Source: G963556115 sp963667375
GTDB taxonomy: Bacteria; Planctomycetota; SZUA-567
Direction of reading: 5' to 3'
NCBI GenBank assembly: GCA_963667375.1
Contig: OY763323.1
Location: 3,348,001-3,412,000, forward strand
Length of the DNA: 64,000 nucleotides
Part shown: one piece after another, positions 7,785 to 16,387 of the stretch
Layout: the number at the start of each line of letters is the position of its first letter
Numbering within the stretch: the stretch's first letter is position 1
The notes under the pieces: generated by a model
The model's database searches: none
Told to the model about the DNA's origin: nothing
The model's input: only the letters and a program-made list of their open reading frames with translations
Translations under genes and position numbers: made by a program

Positions 7785-8634
7785 AAAAGCGACTTTAATG
7801 GTCAGCAGTGAGGATAAGACCGGTATTGTAGCTTCACTCTCAGACATGGTATTCCGCTATGGCGGCAATATAATCGATGCCGATCAGCATTCCGATGAAG
7901 ACACCGGAATGTTCTTCATGCGCATCTCCTGGTCACTCGAAGGCTTCACACTTGACCGTGACGGCATAGAGGATTCACTCAAGGTTCTCGCCAAAGGTTA
8001 TAAGAAAATGAAGTGGAAACTCTGGTATAACGAGAGTGAGCAGAAGATAGCTATAATGTGCAGTAAGACCTCCCACTGCCTGTATGACCTGCTGCTGCGC
8101 GAAGCCCAGGGAGAACTGAACGGTGAGATAGCCCTGATTATCAGTAATCACCCGGATCTTGAGAGTGCCGCCAAGCACTTCGCCAAGCCGTTCTATCACA
8201 TACCTGTAACCGCAGCAAACAAAGAGGAAGCAGAGAAAGAGCAGATTAAAATTCTCAATGACAACAATATCGATTGTGTAGTACTCGCGCGTTATATGCA
8301 GATAATCTCCGGAAAATTTCTCATAGGCAGAGAAGGCAGGGTCATCAACATTCACCACTCTTTCTTACCTGCCTTTATCGGTGCCAAACCCTATCATCAG
8401 GCCAAGGAACGGGGAGTAAAGATTATCGGTGCCACGGCGCATTACGTTACGGAAGATCTCGACCAGGGACCTATTATCGAGCAGGATGTCAGCAGAATAT
8501 CCCATCGCGATTCGGTAAAAGAGATGATCAGAAAAGGCCGCGATCTTGAACGGCAGGTACTGAGCCAGGCCGTCCGCCTGCATCTGCAGCACCGGGTTCT
8601 GACATATAAGAACAAGACAATAATCTTCAATTAG
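7774..8634 (+). CDS. purU: formyltetrahydrofolate deformylase PurU
   Basis: A 286-residue cytosolic enzyme that hydrolyses 10-formyl-THF to formate and THF, balancing one-carbon pools. An N-terminal ACT-type regulatory domain covers about residues 1-85 (SSEDKTGIVASLSD). The C-terminal formyltransferase-fold domain carries INIHHSFLPAF (catalytic His region) and ATAHYVTEDLDQGPII (catalytic Asp). Length is normal. It overlaps the patatin-like gene by 11 bases. Confidence 0.93.
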   Translation: MHNKKATLMVSSEDKTGIVASLSDMVFRYGGNIIDADQHSDEDTGMFFMRISWSLEGFTLDRDGIEDSLKVLAKGYKKMKWKLWYNESEQKIAIMCSKTSHCLYDLLLREAQGELNGEIALIISNHPDLESAAKHFAKPFYHIPVTAANKEEAEKEQIKILNDNNIDCVVLARYMQIISGKFLIGREGRVINIHHSFLPAFIGAKPYHQAKERGVKIIGATAHYVTEDLDQGPIIEQDVSRISHRDSVKEMIRKGRDLERQVLSQAVRLHLQHRVLTYKNKTIIFN

Positions 8635-8640
8635 TCGCTC

Positions 8641-8668
8641 TTGCAAGAACGGTTTATTTTGCTATAAT
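8641..8668 (+). promoter_or_regulatory. predicted promoter for the fumC operon
   Basis: TTGCAA (8641-8646), a 16-base spacer and TATAAT (8663-8668), ending 46 bases before the chosen fumC start. Confidence 0.65.
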
Positions 8669-8714
8669 TTCTCTAATTAATTATTTGAAATTTTGCATGA
8701 CAAAGGATAAGAAA

Positions 8715-10109
8715 ATGCGTACCAGAACCGAACGTGACAGCATGGGTGAAGTAGAAGTTCCGGAAGAATCCCTCTACGGAGCCCAGACCAGAAGGGCAAT
8801 ACTGAACTTTCCTGTCAGCGGCTGGCCGCTACCGGCGGGAATGATCAAAGCTCTGGGTCTGATCAAACGGGCAGCTGCCCAGACCAATCACGAACTCGGC
8901 AAACTTGATGCCGAGCGCACAGCCTGGATAGAGAGTGCCGCCGATGAGGTTATCAGTGGAAAATTGAATAAGCACTTCCCAATCGATATCTTCCAGACCG
9001 GAAGCGCCACCTCGTCAAATATGAATGCCAATGAGGTGATAGCCAACCGCGCCATCGAACTTGCCGGTGGCAAAATCGGCAGCAAGACGCCGGTTCACCC
9101 CAACGATCATGTAAACATGGGTCAGAGTTCAAACGATGTTATGCCTACAGCCCTGCACGTTGCGGCAGCGATCAGCCTGAAAGACGAGCTTATTCCCGCG
9201 ATGCAGCTGCTGCAGTCAACCCTGGCGGAAAAGGAAAAAATCTTCGCCGGTTTTGTAAAAATAGGCAGAACCCACCTGCAGGATGCCACCCCGATAACCA
9301 TGGGACAGGTATTCAGCGGCTTTACCGCCCAGGTTAAGAATTCCATAAAACGCATTCATAACTCCCTCGGTTCATTATCAGAACTCCCGCTGGGAGGTAC
9401 CGCGGTAGGTACCGGCCTGAACACCCACCCTGAATTCGCGCCAAGGGTAATTCAGAAATTATCCGCTGAAACCGGTATAGCCTTCTTTGAAGCCGACAAT
9501 CATTTTGAGGCGCAGGCCGCCCGCGACGCTATGATAGAAGGTATGGGGATACTCAAAACCTTCGCCATCAGCCTGAATAAGATCGCCAATGATATCCGTT
9601 TTCTGGCTTCTGGTCCGCGCTGCGGCTACGGTGAACTCCAGCTTCCTGAGATCCAGCCTGGAAGTTCTATAATGCCTGGAAAAGTCAATCCGGTAATCTG
9701 TGAGTCTGTGATGCAGGTCGCGGCTTTTGTTGTCGGCGCGGAAGCGTCTTCCGCTTTTGCCGCCGGCACACTCAGCAACTTCGAACTGGCGGTGAATATT
9801 CCGCTTCTCGGTCATAACTTCCTGGAAGCGACCAGACTTCTAGCCAACGCCTGCCGGGTATTTGTAAGCCATGCCCTTGAGGGACTAGCCTGTCATGTCG
9901 AAGCCTGTGAAAGCTATATTGAGAATTCACTGGCCATGTGCACCAGCCTCGCGCCGCTGGTCGGCTATGACCAGGCTGCCGATATTGCCAAAAAAGCCTA
10001 CGCCACCGGCAAGACGGTACGGGAAGTGGCCGCCGATACAGGAACCATTGCTCCAGATGTTCTGGACAAAGCTCTTGAGCCTATGTCAATGACCAGACCT
10101 TCAAAATAA
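8715..10109 (+). CDS. fumC: class II fumarate hydratase
   Basis: A 464-residue iron-independent fumarase of the aspartase/fumarase superfamily, interconverting fumarate and malate. The superfamily signature GSSIMPGKVNP is intact, as are the GSATSSNMNANEV and GRTHLQDATPITMGQ active-site regions. I choose the ATG at 8715 because AAAGGA lies 7 bases upstream and the protein then begins MRTRTERDSMG like its family; ATGs at 8685 and 8697 add an unlikely extension. argS follows after 44 bases and is probably cotranscribed. Confidence 0.95.
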   Translation: MRTRTERDSMGEVEVPEESLYGAQTRRAILNFPVSGWPLPAGMIKALGLIKRAAAQTNHELGKLDAERTAWIESAADEVISGKLNKHFPIDIFQTGSATSSNMNANEVIANRAIELAGGKIGSKTPVHPNDHVNMGQSSNDVMPTALHVAAAISLKDELIPAMQLLQSTLAEKEKIFAGFVKIGRTHLQDATPITMGQVFSGFTAQVKNSIKRIHNSLGSLSELPLGGTAVGTGLNTHPEFAPRVIQKLSAETGIAFFEADNHFEAQAARDAMIEGMGILKTFAISLNKIANDIRFLASGPRCGYGELQLPEIQPGSSIMPGKVNPVICESVMQVAAFVVGAEASSAFAAGTLSNFELAVNIPLLGHNFLEATRLLANACRVFVSHALEGLACHVEACESYIENSLAMCTSLAPLVGYDQAADIAKKAYATGKTVREVAADTGTIAPDVLDKALEPMSMTRPSK

Positions 10110-10153
10110 TATAATTTACAACCGCAATAAAGAAAGTATAAGGTAACGAATAA

Positions 10154-11887
10154 ATGAAACATTTTTACAAAGCAGCAGCAGAAATACTGGCCCCGGCTAT
10201 CGCTATGGACGTAGCGGAAGTGGAAGGACTTTTACTAATTCCTCCTAAACCAGAACTCGGTGATATAGGCTTCCCCTGCTTCACCCTCGCCAAGAAGCTG
10301 CGAAGTGCTCCTCCCAAGATTGCCGCAGGGATTATCGAGAAGCTCGAAGTTACCGAACCTTTTGCTGAAATTAAACCGGTTGGTCCTTATATTAATTTTA
10401 TCCTGTCGCAACAGGCACTAACTGCGGCGTCAGTGACCAGTGCGCTGAAATCAGACTGGGGTGAGTCCACAGCCGGTGCCGGCAAGACCGTAGTTATTGA
10501 CTACTCAAGTCCAAATATTGCGAAACCTCTGGGAGTACACCATATCCGGTCAACCATGCTTGGTGCCGCTCTTGCCCGACTGTATAAAGCCACCGGCTGG
10601 AATGTCGTCACCGTAAACCATCTCGGTGACTGGGGCACCAATTTCGGCCAGCTGATGGTTGCATATACCGCCGCGGTCAACGCCGGAGAAAATCCTCAGA
10701 CCGATATCGATTCCCAGCTCAAGCTCTATGTCAAATACCACGATCTTAAAGATGCCAACCCGGAGCTTGAAGAGGAAGCCCGGAACTGGTTCAAAAAGCT
10801 TGAAGATGGCGACGGCGAAGCGGTAAGGCTCTGGACCGTCTTCAGAGACGAAAGTATAAAGGGGCTGGAAAAACTGTACACCCGCCTCAATGTAAGCTTC
10901 GACCACTATACCGGTGAAAGCTTCTACAATGATAAGATGGCTGCAACCGCAGAAAGAATCAAAGACAGGGGCTTGCTCGAAGAGAGTCAGGGGGCACTGG
11001 TTGTCAACCTTGAAGAGAGTACCGGTATCAAAGAACCCTGCCTTATCCAGAAACGTGACGGCGCCACCACCTACGCAACCCGGGATCTCTCCGCTGCGGA
11101 GTACAGACAGTCCGCATACAAATTTGACAAGAGTCTCTATGTTGTAGCCAATCAGCAGGAGCTGCATTTCCGCCAGATATTCAGTGTTCTTGAACGCATG
11201 GGCTATTCCTGGGCCAAGGGCTGTGAACATATAAAATTCGGCATGCTGTCCTTCGGACCTGGTGTCTTCGGTGAAGAGCGTACCACCGGCTCAACCAGAA
11301 AAGGCAATGTCATCTTTCTGGAGGATGTGCTCAACCGCTCTGTAGAGAAAGCCAAAGAAATTATCAGCGAAAACGCCCGCGATGAAGAGGTTAAATCAAA
11401 TGTCGACAGACTTTCCGAAGAGGTCGGTGTCGGCGCGATAATCTTCACCGAATTTATGCAGCGGCGGATGAAGGATGTTATCTTCACCTGGGAGAAAGCA
11501 CTTAATATGCAGGGTGAGTCCGGACCATATCTGCAGTATACCCATGCCCGTCTGAGCTCGGTTATAACCAAAGCCGGAATCGACACCACCAGTGCCGACC
11601 TCAACCGTCTGACCAGCAGACTCGAGCGTAATGTTATGCTCAAACTCGGCGATTTCCCGACAGTTATTGCCCAGAGTACCCGTGATAACGAACCCAGCAT
11701 TATTGCCGAATACCTGCTTGAGCTGTGTTCTGAATTCAACCGGATGTACGCTGATAAAAAGAATCACCAGATTATAACCGACGATAAAGATCTCAGTGCC
11801 GCCAGAGTACAGCTCGTTATGGCGACCAGAAACACTTTAGCCCGCGGTCTGGGACTTCTCGGTCTGCAGGCTCCGGAAAGAATGTAA
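10154..11887 (+). CDS. argS: arginyl-tRNA synthetase
   Basis: A 577-residue class I synthetase that charges tRNA-Arg. It has the ArgRS N-terminal additive domain (about 1-110), the Rossmann catalytic core starting VVIDYSSPNIAKPLG, an LGDWGTNFGQL segment, and the DALR-type anticodon-binding C-terminus (about 455-577). The HIGH signature at residues 127-130 is GVHH, whereas many bacterial ArgRS have GIGH or HVGH here. The KMSKS position carries STRKGN, as is common in ArgRS that lack a canonical KMSKS. Everything else looks intact. Confidence 0.95.
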   Translation: MKHFYKAAAEILAPAIAMDVAEVEGLLLIPPKPELGDIGFPCFTLAKKLRSAPPKIAAGIIEKLEVTEPFAEIKPVGPYINFILSQQALTAASVTSALKSDWGESTAGAGKTVVIDYSSPNIAKPLGVHHIRSTMLGAALARLYKATGWNVVTVNHLGDWGTNFGQLMVAYTAAVNAGENPQTDIDSQLKLYVKYHDLKDANPELEEEARNWFKKLEDGDGEAVRLWTVFRDESIKGLEKLYTRLNVSFDHYTGESFYNDKMAATAERIKDRGLLEESQGALVVNLEESTGIKEPCLIQKRDGATTYATRDLSAAEYRQSAYKFDKSLYVVANQQELHFRQIFSVLERMGYSWAKGCEHIKFGMLSFGPGVFGEERTTGSTRKGNVIFLEDVLNRSVEKAKEIISENARDEEVKSNVDRLSEEVGVGAIIFTEFMQRRMKDVIFTWEKALNMQGESGPYLQYTHARLSSVITKAGIDTTSADLNRLTSRLERNVMLKLGDFPTVIAQSTRDNEPSIIAEYLLELCSEFNRMYADKKNHQIITDDKDLSAARVQLVMATRNTLARGLGLLGLQAPERM

Positions 11888-11943
11888 GCACCATGTGTTA
11901 TTAATATAAACGACGATAATCACTTATAACAGGAAGAAGAAGA

Positions 11944-12390
11944 ATGAGCACCCCGGACGCCACTAAGAACTGCGCAGGAGACAGCCCCAAGCAGGAGAAA
12001 CGCCAGGGATTCCATCCAGCGCTGGTTATAGCCACCATTGTTGTAGTTGTTTTTGTTCTCTGGTTCTGCCCGTATGCACTTATGAAGGCCAGAATAAGCC
12101 AGACCGAAGCCAATGCCGCAGAGATACTCAGCAAGGGTGATTTTACCCCTGAAGCCGAATCTGCCGCCACTGGCGGAATTATTGAACTGAAACCACAACA
12201 GACATATACCGATTACGCCTTCTTCAAAAAAGACACTTCGGCAGATCTGGTTTATGCGGTTCCGCGTTATTACAACCGCACCGCCAGAATGACCTTCTGC
12301 CTGAAAAACGGTATTATCTACAAAAAGAATATCACTGATATACAGCCGGGTGCAGCACTTCCGGAAGTTGATACAACCTGGGAAGAATAA
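11944..12390 (+). CDS. hypothetical single-pass membrane protein
   Basis: A 148-residue protein with a polar N-terminus (about 1-26), one membrane helix (about 27-47, VIATIVVVVFVLWFCPYAL) and a roughly 100-residue C-terminal domain that is probably periplasmic. AGGAAGAAGA immediately precedes the ATG. It lies between argS and the siroheme-type gene with short gaps (56 and 18 bases), so it is probably in the same operon. I recognise no family. Confidence 0.65.
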   Translation: MSTPDATKNCAGDSPKQEKRQGFHPALVIATIVVVVFVLWFCPYALMKARISQTEANAAEILSKGDFTPEAESAATGGIIELKPQQTYTDYAFFKKDTSADLVYAVPRYYNRTARMTFCLKNGIIYKKNITDIQPGAALPEVDTTWEE

Positions 12391-12408
12391 TTAATAAAGG
12401 TATAGCAG

Positions 12409-13044
12409 ATGCTGCCGATACTTCTTACCAATAACAGCAAAGAACTTTCGGTACTGATTGTCGGTGCCGGCTCCATTGCACTGCGGCGCACCCTCTGGCT
12501 GCTCAGTTCCGGCGTCACCAATATAACCATAATTGCACCGGAGTTCAGTTCCGAGTTTAACGACCTCTTCCCGCAGCCGGAGATGATCAGATCTGAATAT
12601 TACACCCAGGATCTGCATCGGTTCTCGCTGGTTCTGGCCTGTACAGATGATCCGCTGGTTAATTCGCAGGTAGAGTATGATGCCAGAAAAAATGGAGTAT
12701 TAATAAACCGGTCGGATAACCATAAAAAATCGGATTTTTACATTCCGGCGACTATTGCCAGCCCGGAGATCACCATAGCGATCAATACCGGCAATCCGGC
12801 TTTCACCAGAGAACTGAAACAGCGGATAGAGCAACTGCTGACTGCCGATACCAGAAGGCTTGGCAGCATCCTGACCCGGACCCGCGAACTCCTGCAGGAA
12901 AATAATATCTCTGCCGGTAGACTTCAGAGTATCATGCAGGTTCTAAACACCGAAGAAGCAGGTGAAAAACTGCTCAACAGTGAGACAGATGATCTCGCTA
13001 AACTGGACTTCATCCTAAATATTTACAATGAGCTGAAAAGATAA
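12409..13044 (+). CDS. precorrin-2 dehydrogenase / sirohydrochlorin ferrochelatase-like protein (CysG N-terminal / Met8 type)
   Basis: A 211-residue cytosolic protein. An N-terminal NAD-binding Rossmann domain (VLIVGAGSIALRR, residues about 14-26) is followed by the Met8/SirC central region with LINRSDN, carrying the conserved Asp, and IAINTGNPAFTRELKQ. The family oxidises precorrin-2 to sirohydrochlorin and may insert iron, giving siroheme. No uroporphyrinogen methyltransferase domain is attached and no other tetrapyrrole genes lie nearby. It is 18 bases after the membrane protein gene and 61 before ettA. Confidence 0.82.
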   Translation: MLPILLTNNSKELSVLIVGAGSIALRRTLWLLSSGVTNITIIAPEFSSEFNDLFPQPEMIRSEYYTQDLHRFSLVLACTDDPLVNSQVEYDARKNGVLINRSDNHKKSDFYIPATIASPEITIAINTGNPAFTRELKQRIEQLLTADTRRLGSILTRTRELLQENNISAGRLQSIMQVLNTEEAGEKLLNSETDDLAKLDFILNIYNELKR

Positions 13045-13105
13045 CAGAACTCTCGATCTTTACAATTTACCAATAATAATCAATACGCAAAACATGGAGG
13101 AAATT

Positions 13106-14767
13106 ATGCCGCCGATTATTTTTTCAATTACAGATATAACCAAAGAATATAATGACAAAGCAATACTTGATGGCATCTCGCTTTCGTTCTATCATGGAGC
13201 GAAAATCGGTATTGTCGGCTATAATGGTGCCGGTAAATCGACACTGCTGAAAATTATGGCCGGACTGGACAAAGACTTTAACGGTGAAGTAAAGCTCAAA
13301 GAAGGCGCCTCAATTCTGATGGTGGAACAGGAGCCGCAACTCAACCTGCAGAAAAATGTCCGCGAAAATATCGAGGAAGCGGTACAGCCGATACGGGATA
13401 TGTTAAACCGTTACGAAGAGATCGGAATCGAGATGGGAGAGAACCCGGATAAAATGGATGAACTCCTTGAAGAGATGGACCAGCTTCAACAGAAAATAGA
13501 TATCACCAATGCTTGGGACATCGACCATATGCTGGATCTTGCCGCCGATGCGCTGGTTCTGCCTCCTGATGACGCTGATGTCTCCAGACTCTCCGGTGGT
13601 GAACGCAGACGTGTCGCCCTCTGTAAGGCGCTCCTGCAGAAACCGGACATCCTGCTGCTGGACGAACCTACCAACCACCTCGATGCCGAGACCATCCAAT
13701 GGCTTGAAGATCAGCTCAAGGAATACCCCGGAACCGTGATTATTGTAACCCACGACCGATATTTTCTAGATAACATTACCAAATGGATTCTGGAGCTTGA
13801 AAACGGTAAGGGAATACCTTTTGAAGGCAATTATTCATCCTGGCTCGAACAGAAAGCGGAAAGGCTTCGTCTTATCGAAAAGAAAGAGACCGAAAGACAG
13901 CGGGTTCTGCAACGTGAATTATCCTGGATCTCTACCGCGGCAAAGGGACGTAACAAGAAGAATAACGCCCGTATCGAGCGCTATGATAAACTTGCCAGCC
14001 AGGACTTTACAGTAAAGAACAGTGATATAATCATTCAGATCCCTTTCGGCAGAAAGCTTGGCGACAAGGTTGTTGAATTTAAAAATGTCAGCAAAGGCTT
14101 CAATGGTGTCACCCTGATAGCGGATCTTTCCTTCGAAATACCTAAAGGCGCAATTGTAGGTATTGTTGGACCGAATGGTATGGGTAAGACCACCCTCTTC
14201 CGCATGCTTGTTGGACAGGACACACCCGACAAAGGCGCAATTGAGATCGGAAAATCAGTCGATCTGGCATATGTCGATCAGAACCGCGATGAACTGGACG
14301 CAGACAAGACCATCTTTGAAGAGATCTCCTGTGGTAATGAGATCCTCGATGTCGGCGGCAACAAAATGAATGCCAGAGCTTATGTCGCGCGTTTTAACTT
14401 CCGGGGCACACAGCAGCAGAAACTTGTCGGACAGCTTTCAGGAGGTGAACGCAACCGGGTACATCTGGCAAAGCTCCTCAGAACCGGGGGTAATCTTATT
14501 CTTCTTGATGAACCAACCAACGATCTTGATGTAAATACCCTCCGGGTACTTGAGGAAGCGCTGGAGGATTTCCCAGCCTGCGCCATGGTCATCAGCCACG
14601 ACCGCTTCTTCCTTGACCGTATCTGTACCCACCTTCTCGTATTCGAGGGAGACGGCATGGTAAAATGGTTTGAAGGCAACTTCGCCGATTATGAAGCCAA
14701 ACTTGAAAAGGAAGGAATATCACATTTCACCAACCGCCGCAGCAAGTACAAAAAAATGCCACTATAA
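13106..14767 (+). CDS. ettA: ABC-F translational throttle protein EttA
   Basis: A 553-residue soluble ABC-F ATPase with two nucleotide-binding domains and no membrane segment. Domain 1 has GYNGAGKST and LSGGERRR; domain 2 has GPNGMGKTT and LSGGERNR. Walker B motifs LLLDEPTNHLD and LLDEPTNDLD follow. The length and the arm insert in domain 1 match EttA, which binds the ribosomal E site and gates translation according to ATP/ADP. The ATG at 13106 is preferred because GGAGG lies 5 bases upstream. A strong terminator ends the transcript. Confidence 0.93.
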   Translation: MPPIIFSITDITKEYNDKAILDGISLSFYHGAKIGIVGYNGAGKSTLLKIMAGLDKDFNGEVKLKEGASILMVEQEPQLNLQKNVRENIEEAVQPIRDMLNRYEEIGIEMGENPDKMDELLEEMDQLQQKIDITNAWDIDHMLDLAADALVLPPDDADVSRLSGGERRRVALCKALLQKPDILLLDEPTNHLDAETIQWLEDQLKEYPGTVIIVTHDRYFLDNITKWILELENGKGIPFEGNYSSWLEQKAERLRLIEKKETERQRVLQRELSWISTAAKGRNKKNNARIERYDKLASQDFTVKNSDIIIQIPFGRKLGDKVVEFKNVSKGFNGVTLIADLSFEIPKGAIVGIVGPNGMGKTTLFRMLVGQDTPDKGAIEIGKSVDLAYVDQNRDELDADKTIFEEISCGNEILDVGGNKMNARAYVARFNFRGTQQQKLVGQLSGGERNRVHLAKLLRTGGNLILLDEPTNDLDVNTLRVLEEALEDFPACAMVISHDRFFLDRICTHLLVFEGDGMVKWFEGNFADYEAKLEKEGISHFTNRRSKYKKMPL

Positions 14768-14790
14768 TCTTTACATATAATCACCTAAGT

Positions 14791-14838
14791 AAAAACACAC
14801 TGGAACTTATCATTATAAGTTCCAGTGTGTTTTTTCTC
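14791..14838 (+). terminator. terminator after ettA
   Basis: A perfect 16-bp stem, ACACACTGGAACTTAT with ATAAGTTCCAGTGTGT, and a 4-base loop. An A-run precedes it and a T-run follows, so it could work in both directions. It closes the fumC-to-ettA gene run. Confidence 0.93.
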
Positions 14839-15014
14839 TTGAAAAGTATATTTCTAACGCTAAAATCTTAAAAATAATACATTTTGGTTAATATAACACT
14901 AAGACCTTTATTATACCAAAAATATACAATCTGTAAAGTTTAGTTAAGACTCAGCTCAATATATCTAAAATGCTGATAAGAAGTTATAAATTATATAGCT
15001 AGAAGAGGAGAACA

Positions 15015-15161
15015 TTGAAAAAACAAATAATACTGATCGCAATACTCGTATCATTAGCAGTTCTATTATCAGGGTGTTACAACCGGAGCAGTTACAAACC
15101 CAGCGATACCCTGATAACCAAACCCACAACTGATATCTCAGTCTTCAACGGTAAATTTTAA
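15015..15161 (+). CDS. very small lipoprotein (48 residues, TTG start)
   Basis: A TTG codon preceded by AGAGGAG opens a 48-residue frame. It has a basic start, a hydrophobic h-region (residues 5-17) and a lipobox LLSGC with Cys21. After lipidation and cleavage a 28-residue polar peptide would remain (CYNRSSYKPSD...). The combination of ribosome binding site, lipobox and a following terminator at 15196-15234 makes this a real gene in my view. Function unknown. Such entericidin-like or structural mini-lipoproteins are often missed in annotation. Confidence 0.7.
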   Translation: MKKQIILIAILVSLAVLLSGCYNRSSYKPSDTLITKPTTDISVFNGKF

Positions 15162-15195
15162 GACTGCTATACTGGGAATAATCCAGAAATAACCG

Positions 15196-15234
15196 GCACT
15201 CAGGGTGTTGACTTCACCTTCTGAGTGCTTTTTT
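15196..15234 (+). terminator. terminator of the mini-lipoprotein gene, inside the next convergent gene
   Basis: GCACTCAG (15196-15203) pairs with CTGAGTGC (15221-15228), with further GGTG/CACC pairing inside, followed by six T. It overlaps the last codons of the convergent membrane-protein gene, whose stop codon is at 15200-15202. Confidence 0.8.
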
Positions 15235-16387
15235 CCAGAGCAATCTCTTCACGACTGACACCATAAATTATTCCACCGACAGCACCATAGATCAGCATCC
15301 CGAGACGATAACAGAGCATCATAACTGCGGCCCGATGCGCATTATCGGGAAAACCCGGTGTCGCCACCGCAAAGATCCAGGCAAACGCCAGCTCTCCCTG
15401 CCCCGCTCCTCCAGGTGCCAGAGGAATAAAATTAACCATAAGCCCGGCAAATACCAGAAAGAGCATAATAGTGACAGGCACTCCCTGCAGCTCCACAGCC
15501 TGTGCAAACGCTAAAAAAGCGACAAAGGTCGCCAGGTGTGAAAGAATAGAGATCAGAATGACATATAGCAGAGTACGTCGTGAATTTTTATATACCACTA
15601 TCGACTCAACCGCCTGAAGAAGCGCCCTGCCCAGAAATCCATCAAACTGTTTATTCCGCAGCCTGTCTGCGAAGTAAAATGACAACAGAAAAAGCAGCGC
15701 AAAGAAAACGGCGCTGCCGATAGTAAACGTCGCATATGCTTTGGCCATACCGGCCAAATCCTTATTGGCACTGATAAAACTCAGATTGATGACAATCCCG
15801 GTAAGTACCATCACCAGCAGCGCCGGCAAGCCCAGAAGCCGGTCAAGGAAGACCGAGGTTGTTACCGGAGCCACCAGCGCTTTATTGCCTTTGGCGACTT
15901 TATAAATACGGTAGAAATCCCCTCCGGTCGATCCGGGAATAAATGTATTGAAGAAAAAACCGATAGTCAGCAGTTTTACAGCAGTGATGAAGCGTAATTT
16001 TATCCCCTGACCATGAAGCAGTATTCCCCAGCGCCAGGCACCGGTTATTATCTGCAGCGACAGTACGGCTATTCCAAATACGACCCAGGGCCAGTTGGTA
16101 AGTGCACCGCGAATCTCCTGAGGATTAATCGTTCCGTTTGCAATCAGGAATACCAGCAGTCCCAGGGCAAAACATAGCCGGTGGGTTCCTAGAGACGGAC
16201 GACCGAAAACAGTCAGTAACGCTCCGGGGAGAAAGGCTCCGGCCAGTGATGGCAGCAACTGCCCATCAAGAAAAAGCGGGTCAATCAGCCGGCCCGCGAA
16301 TAATAACCAGAGAATAATATCAAATACCAGCAAACCCCATTCAAAACGCCCGGGCCGGTATTCTGTCAGTTTATCCGAGTTGCTCAA
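15200..16387 (-). CDS. lysylphosphatidylglycerol synthase transmembrane-like (UPF0104/flippase-type) protein
   Basis: About 395 residues with ten or so hydrophobic helices, of the LPG_synthase_TM / UPF0104 family. It shows the family motifs RWGILLHGQG, FFNTFIPGSTGGDFYRIY and FIPLAPGGAGQGELAF. These proteins are thought to move or modify membrane lipids; without the cytosolic synthase domain, a flippase-like role is usual. The start is uncertain: TTG codons at 16387 (GAGG 7 bases upstream) and 16399 are both possible, and both overlap the preceding dehydratase-like gene. It is the last gene of a four-gene minus-strand run. Confidence 0.8.
   Translation of the reverse strand: MSNSDKLTEYRPGRFEWGLLVFDIILWLLFAGRLIDPLFLDGQLLPSLAGAFLPGALLTVFGRPSLGTHRLCFALGLLVFLIANGTINPQEIRGALTNWPWVVFGIAVLSLQIITGAWRWGILLHGQGIKLRFITAVKLLTIGFFFNTFIPGSTGGDFYRIYKVAKGNKALVAPVTTSVFLDRLLGLPALLVMVLTGIVINLSFISANKDLAGMAKAYATFTIGSAVFFALLFLLSFYFADRLRNKQFDGFLGRALLQAVESIVVYKNSRRTLLYVILISILSHLATFVAFLAFAQAVELQGVPVTIMLFLVFAGLMVNFIPLAPGGAGQGELAFAWIFAVATPGFPDNAHRAAVMMLCYRLGMLIYGAVGGIIYGVSREEIALEKSTQKVKSTP

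Noticed and set aside
10550..11230. 226-codon open frame on the minus strand opposite argS
   Set aside because: Fully antisense to argS, with no start signal and no domain-like pattern.
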